A stretch of 64,000 nt of DNA from Thozetella sp. PMI_491 (lineage: Eukaryota; Ascomycota; Sordariomycetes; Chaetosphaeriales; Chaetosphaeriaceae). This document shows, piece by piece, positions 57,569-64,000 of the stretch. The first letter of the stretch is position 1; each line of letters opens with the position of its first letter. Under the pieces are notes generated by a model. It searched no databases and was not told the DNA's origin. It was given only the letters and a program-made list of their open reading frames with translations. The DNA lies in NCBI GenBank assembly GCA_021432635.1, contig MU270036.1:172580-236579 (forward strand), in the 5' to 3' direction. Position numbers and translations under genes: made by a program.

Positions 57569-59751
57569 TCAAAACTGCAGGTCCTCAGTACCAAAAACCA
57601 TCGAGCTGAACGGGATCGTCTCCGGAAGCCCAAAATTCATGTTGTAGTTGAAGAATTGATCAGGCTGGAAGTCGGCCGATGGCGAATCGCCCGCCCCTAT
57701 ACCCTCAAATTCGAAGTGCTGCGCATTAACGGATGGCTCGGGGATGTAAGGGTCATCTGGATTCAAGTTGCTACCGGGAAGGTCTTCAGATGACCTGATT
57801 GGTGTGAGAATAGAGGCCATGCGCTCGAGCCTGTGCGTCATCAGCCGCGTTAGGTGCCACTTGCCGGCCGGAACTGAGCGAAACTGCCGAACGAGTCGGG
57901 TCGTCATCCTCCAGACATGATCGGGATTGATCAGATTTTTGCCATACTTGGCCGAGGCCTTGATTAGAAACATGCAGGCAAAGGCAGTCATGCAGTGCAG
58001 ATAGGAGGGCATGCCGACCACGACGGCCGAGACTTCCGGGTCCGTAAGTATCAGGTCGATAGTTGATGTAGCGGCGGAGATGGCAGCCGCCGTACAGTCT
58101 AGGAAGTAGTGCGGTATGGGATCATGCCCGGAGAGGCCGCGGAATACATGCGAGTAGAGATGCAGCTTTGCGAAGTTAAAGTGCAGGCGCGCAGCCTTGC
58201 GCGGAAAACGGCCGATGTGGTCGTATTCCTCTGTCGGTGGTCAGCAATGTCGCGCCAAACGCGGCCGGTGGTTAGTTAAGCTCTCACCTGCTACAACACA
58301 GGACCAGTGCTCGTACCACCGGCCAAGCTGCTTGTTAAACTGTGCAATATGGTCGAGATGAGCGCGGGGGATCGGCTTGCCTCTGTCCGGGCCAAACAAA
58401 TCTCGGATGCCCTTAAATATGGTGGAAAGGGCTACCTGGCTCATCAGCCTCCTGTCCTGTGCATTCGAGGCCGGCGTCTCTAGGTAGCTCTCAATCTCAT
58501 CGAGTGAAGGATATTCGTGCACGATGGCCGGCCGGCCATAGAGGGTGGCGAGGCGCCGATCGCAGATGTGGAGAATGAACCACAGGCGCGTGCCATCCGT
58601 CGCCTCTGTGTTCTGCGGCTCCTGGATCGCCCGCTGCAATTGATTGTGCAGCTCATACTCGAAGGCACGCCGGATGGCATAGCCGGACAGCATCCACGAC
58701 ATGTCGCTCAGCCAGTACGAGGCGACGCACATGGCGCGGAGATAGTCGCGGTTGACGTTGCGGGAGAATATGGACCTCTCGATCAGCTGCCGAAACTCGG
58801 AGCTGCAGAGGCCATAGATGGGATCTGCTCGGGCGTCGTGCAGGGCAGCGACGGTGAGAATCGCGGCCGTCAAGACCCTGCTCTTGCTTCGTGTTTCATC
58901 GAGAGAGCGGTAAGGACAGCCGACGCAGTACATGAAAGCGTCAAGGCGGTCCCGATACATCGCGAACAAACGCTCGGCATCCTCTCGCAGAATGACACCT
59001 CGCGCTATAAAGTCATCGGCCACCTCGGCTTGTTGGCGGACGGGGCCGGTATCATGGGGGGATCGTAGGGCCGTCAATTTCGTAAGTGCATATAGAGACT
59101 GGATGGGCACGCGAGGCATGCTCGGGTCGTCCTCCGGGGAGACCTCGGGCGAGGCATCACGCGAGACCTCATCGTCCTCATGACGCGCGGCACCATTCGC
59201 ACGGCTACTTTCCGCTGTGTTGTCCAACTGGGGATCAAGAACCGCGCCTTCTTGGGGCACACCCGAGCTAGTTGCATGTCGAATGGCGCGGGTATGAAGT
59301 ACGCCGGGCTCTGGGATACCCTGCTTCCTGGCGAGCTCTCTTACGGTAGCGTGGATGTTTTCAAGATCTCGAAAGATAGCCTCGGTGTATCTACTCTGGC
59401 ATTAGACTAGACCAGAGCAACGAGGGCCCGGCTCTGTCTCCGACTTACTGTGTCTTCTCGTCGATGATAGCTTGCAGGTTCCTTCCAATGACGCATTCGA
59501 GACCGTGTTTGACACAACGGCGACAGGGCGGGCCGCTATCGTCAATAAGGCATTTGATCTGCTCGGTAGTTTAGTAAGATAAGAAGATGGCAGTCAGATC
59601 CAGGGATCTTATCGCGTACTTTGTGCTTCCGGCAGGAGACGCACGCCTTGATTTTCCGAGAGAGATGCGGTATGCTTTCATCGGAAGCGGCTTGCAGAAG
59701 GTCTTGTCTATCAGCGCCTCCATTCAACTCCGTCCAGGATCGCTTAGCCAT
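57569..59751 (-). CDS. Zn2Cys6 transcription factor
   Basis: A 669-aa regulator in four exons: 59751-59620, 59558-59449, 59393-58288 and 58230-57569. The first junction restores the zinc cluster CVSCRKHK|IKCLIDD, completed by PPCRRC and LEC. Next comes a helix TEAIFRDLENIHATVREL. The middle domain contains AAILTVAALHDARADPIYG, VASYWLSDMSWMLSGYAIRR and the family motif WFILHICDRRLATLYGRP. The C-terminal part is rich in Asp, Pro and Phe (possible activation region). It lies tail-to-tail with the dehydrogenase (124 bp) and divergent from the Dabb gene. Confidence 0.9.
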
Positions 59752-60347
59752 GGCTATACATGGGGCCTAGCGACGCCAAAGAGGCCTTGCAGCAAGCAGA
59801 GCAGGTGAAGTCAGGGGCGGCTTCTGTGATCGATTAACCTGATCGTGCTCTGTTCACCTGGTTCGATCGGAGGACGGGCGCGGCGCGTCGGGCCCGCTAC
59901 TCCTGATCAGGAATAGCGTCTCGGAGGGTCCTGGTCTCACTCTTGGAGATGTGTGGGGGTCGATTCGGGGGTTGGAGAAGGCGCGGACCCTCCCCAAATT
60001 TTGATGTAGACCTCCTGTGAGAGGTGCTATTGACTACCTGTCAGCTGGGCAGGTACTGTTATCCGAGCACCACCGAATATTCTGGTTTAATTCGTAGCAG
60101 TACCCCGAATCATTCACTTTACTGCGACATCTGCCCGGATTGGCGGGTCGCCTCACTAAGAACCTCGACCTGGGCGAGTTATGCCGAATGCGGCCAGCTC
60201 GCCTCCCTCCACATATCCACACCTCGGAGCGAACGCCGAGAGTGAGGAACCGGCTAGTCCGTGAGGGGTAGATGACTGTTAAATACCGACTGCGAAAGGC
60301 TTTTGCGCAAGCCAATCCCTAGCACATTATTCCTTACTCTCGCCAAG
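59752..60347. promoter_or_regulatory. Shared divergent promoter of TF and Dabb genes
   Basis: A 596-base gap between opposite start codons with several CGG/CCG triplets around 59875-59905 (ggacgggcgcggcgcgtcgg), possible Zn2Cys6 half-sites. No gene recognised. Confidence 0.45.
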
Positions 60348-60764
60348 ATGCCTATTCTACACATCGGTATGCCAGCTTCTACGATCCGTTGAGTCTCTTA
60401 CTCCGCTAACTGTCGGGCGCAGTGATTTTCAAGCTGAACCCCGGCGTGACGGACAACCAGCTGGAGGAGCTCCGGCAAGCTGGTGAGGCGATGTTGGGAC
60501 AGATTCCTGGTGCGTATTGCTTCTCGTATCGACTCTATAACTTCTCGGGCGACTTACACTGCCCTAGGCTTGACAGAGTTCAAGATGGGCAGAGGGCTGG
60601 CGAGCACAGCACATCGTGCCCAGGGATTCGACATGGGAATTATGACGGTCATGAACACGGAAGCTGATGTCCTCGCCTACGCCCCGCATCCCGCACATCA
60701 GAAGGTACACAAGATACGGGAAGCCCTTTGTCACGACACAATCGTCTTCGACATGGTGGTATAA
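60348..60764 (+). CDS. Dabb (stress-responsive alpha/beta barrel) domain protein
   Basis: A 100-aa protein in three exons: 60348-60366, 60423-60509 and 60568-60764. It begins MPILHIVIFKLNPGVTDNQL, the first strand and helix of a Dabb domain, and ends with the usual second half GIMTVMNTEADVLAYAPHP, then VHKIREAL and VFDM. Single Dabb domains dimerise into a ferredoxin-like barrel; members act as cyclases, olivetolic-acid-cyclase-like enzymes or small-molecule binders in natural-product and degradation pathways. Branch CTAAC supports the first intron. It is divergent from the Zn2Cys6 factor, and its 3' end lies 108 bp from the next factor. Confidence 0.85.
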
Positions 60765-60872
60765 TGCGCTTTTTGTGCCTGTAAATACTTGGACTCTGCT
60801 GCCATTGGCCTTCTCGGGGGAAGAAGAGTAACGTTTCCTTCAACGCGTACGCAGGTGCTCCTAGAGCGCCCA

Positions 60873-62623
60873 TCAGACGAACAAGGGCAACGTCTCGCTA
60901 GAGCTGAGAACAATGCCTAACTTATCCGCATACCCAATTTCCTTTCCATCAAGATCATCCTGGACCCATATCGATTGAAGGATGAGCTCGATGAAACTCA
61001 AGTTTCGCGCCGGCATGTTGTGTCGAGTCCTGCTAATGAGCTCCAGGAGGATGGCTCTGCGCTCATCAGTTCGAGCTTCCAGGCCGAATATTAACAGAGG
61101 GAATGGGCGGTGATAGGTATCTAGTTGCCGAAGTATGCCGAAAGCCTTATTGACCCATGTAATGATGCTATCTTGTCCAAGGGAGTCGGCTATTCTCCCT
61201 GAGTAGACGACAGTGGCCAGGCGAAACAGCTCCAGGTCGGCGGCGTCTCCTAAATGTGTCTCTCGCATTATTGGACCTAACCCATCCCCGATATCCGGAA
61301 TCGGCATGCCCAACAGCTCTTTTTGGCACGATATGAAGTATGCTCTGACGTCATTTTGCGGGCGCTCAGAGGCGTTAAATTTCCAGCTGTAGTCGCACGT
61401 GCTCACAAGCACTCTGAGGATTGTATGGGAGAGTGGCCCCCAATCTGGCATCTGGCAATCTTTAGGACTCCTGACGTTGGACGATGATGATGTATAGAGG
61501 TGCAACTTACACTTAGTCTATAGCACCCAGAGCTTCTCAACCGTGCCAGACGTTCGCCGACGAGCTTTACATAGGCATCTCCGACAGCAATATGGCGGCG
61601 CCAATGTCGGACGCTAAAACTAGACATGGCGTCATGATACTGCACCCACAATAGTAAGGGCATAAAATCGTGGTCGGGGATGCGCTTCTGGAGAAGCTGG
61701 GATACACGAATCACATCCTTGGCCCCAAAAAGATGCCATATCCAGAGTCCACTAGTATCCGTAGCTTGTTGCGCCTATGTGCCAGGGTCAGCGCCTCAAA
61801 CGGGCTTTGCGGGGCTTGGGTGCGGTTACCTCGAAGGTGCATAGTAACATGCCTGCTGCGATGTGCTGAAGCGCCTCTTTCGTGTTGATCCCTGTGGCTA
61901 GTGATGCCGTCAGGGCTCGGAGAGCGGACCACTTGAGACTGTTGGCTTGTGGTTGCGGTCCGAATCGGTGGATATAAGACACGGCAAGCACGGACTGCAT
62001 CAGCGCTTCGGTCGCCGGCGACCCGTCCGAGAGAGCCATTCGCAATAATACCTCGCGTATTACCGCGACGTTCTGGCCGTATGCCACAAGAGAATAGGAG
62101 GCAACAGCCTTGACTGGAGACGCATTTAGCTTGGCTTCCTCTGACGGGTGGGTGAATCTGGGGGAGATACAGTACTGGAGCAAATCCCCACTCTTGGGGT
62201 TTAGGCGAATTGGATCCCATGGGAGTGTAAGAGGGATAGGTGGTGGAAGTAACTGCGTCATGTCGAAGGATGTACCCTTTAGCCGGAGGCTAGAGATGTA
62301 GTGGTGCATCTCGATATCCCATGAAGAGGCATTCACTGTTGAAATCGGACGACCGTCCCAAGGCCGCCTCCCGATTGACATGGGTAGATTCGCAACAATC
62401 GTGCGCTTCCTATCCTTCTCATTAGGCCATGACAGCTGGAGACTGTATCCCCTGCACTCCCTCTTTGCTCGGCTACACCTTTGGCAAACCGGCACAGTCC
62501 GGTCGCAGCGCACCTTGCGATCTAGCAAGATGTACAACCATTAGCGCCGCTTAAATTTGTCAGCTTCGACGACCGAGAAAGCAATCCATTACCTCTACAT
62601 GTTCCACACCCTTTCTTCCCCAT
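60873..62623 (-). CDS. Zn2Cys6 transcription factor (DUF3468-like)
   Basis: A 521-aa regulator in four exons: 62623-62593 (31 bases), 62521-61830, 61774-61511 and 61451-60873. The tiny first exon MGKKGCGTCR joins the second at DRKVRCDRTVPVCQRC, giving all six cysteines (CGTC, RC, PVCQRC, REC). This is why simple open-frame reading misses half the zinc cluster. Downstream blocks: LMQSVLAVSYIHRFG, ALQHIAAGMLLCTFE|AQQATDTSGLWIWHLFGA and MSSFSVRHW. The last junction (AGT|gtaagt, ttgccag|ATG) was chosen for consensus strength. It is divergent from the SDR gene at 63266 (642 bp). Confidence 0.85.
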
Positions 62624-63265
62624 TCTATCGTAAGAGCGGCGTGGAAGCGATTACCAATGCTTCGGCGATGCCAGGGGCTATGCTGAGGTGGACTAGATGC
62701 AACGGACCGACTAGATGGGCTTGGGCCGCCAGTGTGCTCGGAAAAAGTTGCTTCGCGATGTGGTGTAGATGTCAAGCCGTGCAGATGAGATGGTAGAGGT
62801 ATCGTCCGTTATAGTGTCCAATATACTGTATGCAGGACGCTATATTCCGTCGCACCATTTGTCAGCCCCGAGCCTAGGTTGGGTAGAGTGGGGCCGCTGG
62901 GTCGAATATTCAACTTTCTGCGAGCGTCTCCACCCAGCGACTATTCCGCATCGGGAATGATGCATCAACTGTACATTGAAGAGCCGACACTGAGGTTGGT
63001 GTTTCGCTAGGCGGCAGGTTTGATCGAGAATCACTATGCTCTCCAGCACATTGATTGATGGTAAGAATTCCCGAGGCTGTTTAGAAGGGGTCCGTAGTTG
63101 TGGAAAACGAAACGGAGCTGCGAAAAGCCTATGCATTATAAATAGGGCTTCGAAGCCCAGCTTGGATTCATTCAATTCATCACATCTGCCACTGACCTGC
63201 CTCTATCTCGTATCTTACATCCCTTCGAAGTTTCTTCCACACTACTTGCGTCGACCTAAGTCACG
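62624..63265. promoter_or_regulatory. Shared divergent promoter of TF and SDR genes
   Basis: A 642-base gap between opposite start codons. A TATA-like attataaata lies at 63133-63142, some 125 bases before the SDR start. No gene recognised. Confidence 0.45.
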
Positions 63266-64000
63266 ATGGTGTCATATGTCATCACCGGGGCGTCCCGTGG
63301 TATCGGTGTATGTTATCCCCGCCCGCTTGCCTCAGATGAAATGCTTATGCCGGACGACAGTTTGGGTTTCTCCGAGAGCTCTCAGCCGACGCGTCCAACG
63401 TCGTCATCGGGCTTGTGCGAGACAAAGTGACGACAGAAAACAAAATCGCGGCTGAGATAGGCAAAAGACAAAATATCTACATCCTGCAAGCCGATATTAC
63501 CGACTCCGCCTCTCTGAAGGAAAGCAATTGGAACCATACCATGTCCTTGACTCTGCTAACAAGGCTTTGTAGACGGCTGCTGGAGAGGTGTCAAAGATCA
63601 CCGGTGGGAGTCTCGACATTCTTATCGCTAATGCGGCCTTCATGAGCCCATGGTCCGCTTGGACTACGGTCGATATTGGGTAAGCAGCACAGCGCGTAAA
63701 GCGGTGCCCTACCCAGATTATGCAGTTGAATAACATACAAGACAGGGCTGAAGAGCCCGAGCGCTTCGACCAGGACTTTTTAGACGCCTACAAAGCCAAT
63801 GTCCTCGGCAACCTTCATCTCTTCACACTCTTCCTGCCGCTCATCCTCAAGGGCAAGGTCAAGAAAGTCATCGCCATCTCCAGTGGTATGGCGGATGACG
63901 ACCTAACCCGCACGTATGATCTCGACTTGAACGCGCCCTACGCCGTCACCAAATCCGCGCTGAACACGGTGGTGGCAAAGTTCAGCGCCCGGTACCGGCA
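63266..64000 (+). CDS. Short-chain dehydrogenase/reductase, partial (runs off window)
   Basis: NAD(P)-dependent oxidoreductase read as exons 63266-63307, 63361-63519, 63573-63679 and 63746-64000 (continues beyond the window). The first exon has the nucleotide-binding TGASRGIG. The second gives LQADITD, the third LDILIANAAFMSP, and the fourth YKANVLGNLHLF, VIAISSGM and the active-site YAVTK. The join 63519|63573 is needed to keep the conserved SLK|TAAGEVSKITGG, yet the intron starts GAAAGC instead of GTAAGC while keeping a perfect gctaac branch and TAG end. The gene is either spliced by a rare GA-AG event or carries a disabling splice mutation. Everything else looks intact. Confidence 0.82.

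Noticed and set aside
1-64000. CRISPR arrays, rRNA, operons or bacterial-type ribosome binding sites
   Set aside because: Gene structure with spliceosomal introns is eukaryotic; no spaced repeat arrays or rRNA segments were seen.

Overview
The window is nuclear DNA of a filamentous ascomycete (Pezizomycotina). The evidence is short introns (about 45-180 bases) with GTRNGT donors and CTRAC-type branch points, six Zn2Cys6 transcription factors, a HET-domain protein, fungal-only families (DUF8021, fungal LURP-one, PTH11/rhodopsin-like), secreted carbohydrate-active enzymes, and no polycistronic layout. I cannot name genus or species. I rebuilt 26 protein-coding genes exon by exon, the last cut by the window end. 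No rRNA, tRNA, CRISPR or LTR element was seen. One 425-bp MITE lies at 38934-39358.

Layout. 0-18.6 kb is a metabolic block: a Dal5-type MFS carrier (81-1795), an ABCG half-transporter (2494-4444, minus), a class V PLP enzyme resembling the Moco sulfurase N-terminal domain (5514-7004), an ATP-grasp enzyme (8514-9704, minus) divergent from a dihydroxyacetone-kinase-family enzyme (10336-12329), a Zn2Cys6 regulator (12409-14998, minus) divergent from a malate/L-lactate-type oxidoreductase (15541-16700), and a LigI-like amidohydrolase/lactonase (17492-18568). Lactonase + dehydrogenase + dihydroxyacetone-type kinase + carrier + regulator resembles a sugar-acid or tetrose catabolic gene cluster.

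19-28 kb is rich in secreted proteins: a GH5 exo-beta-1,3-glucanase (19057-20416, minus), a LURP-one/tubby-like protein (22888-23727), a secreted zinc deaminase (24444-25223), a CE3/SGNH esterase (25239-26060, minus) and a DUF8021 protein (27027-27887). 28-38.5 kb has three Zn2Cys6 factors on the minus strand (28037-30459, 31377-33041, 36355-38508) around a cytochrome P450 (34184-36023). The factor next to the P450 seems to lack the first two zinc cysteines.

38.5-53.5 kb is gene-poor: the MITE, a 73-aa cysteine-rich secreted protein (41273-41605), a HET protein with a long Arg/Ser-rich N-terminus (42453-45090, minus), an eight-exon rhodopsin/PTH11-like membrane protein (46842-48432, minus) and a short secreted tyrosinase (50141-51665). 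53.5-64 kb is a second metabolic block: an MFS carrier (53596-55577, minus) divergent from an isopropylmalate-dehydrogenase-family enzyme (56323-57444), a Zn2Cys6 factor (57569-59751, minus) divergent from a Dabb protein (60348-60764), and another Zn2Cys6 factor (60873-62623, minus) divergent from a short-chain dehydrogenase (63266 to the window end) with an aberrant 5' splice site.

The recurring design is divergent pairs with a regulator on one side and an enzyme on the other, sharing 0.5-1.1 kb of upstream DNA. All functions are inferred from sequence motifs read by eye; no database search was run.
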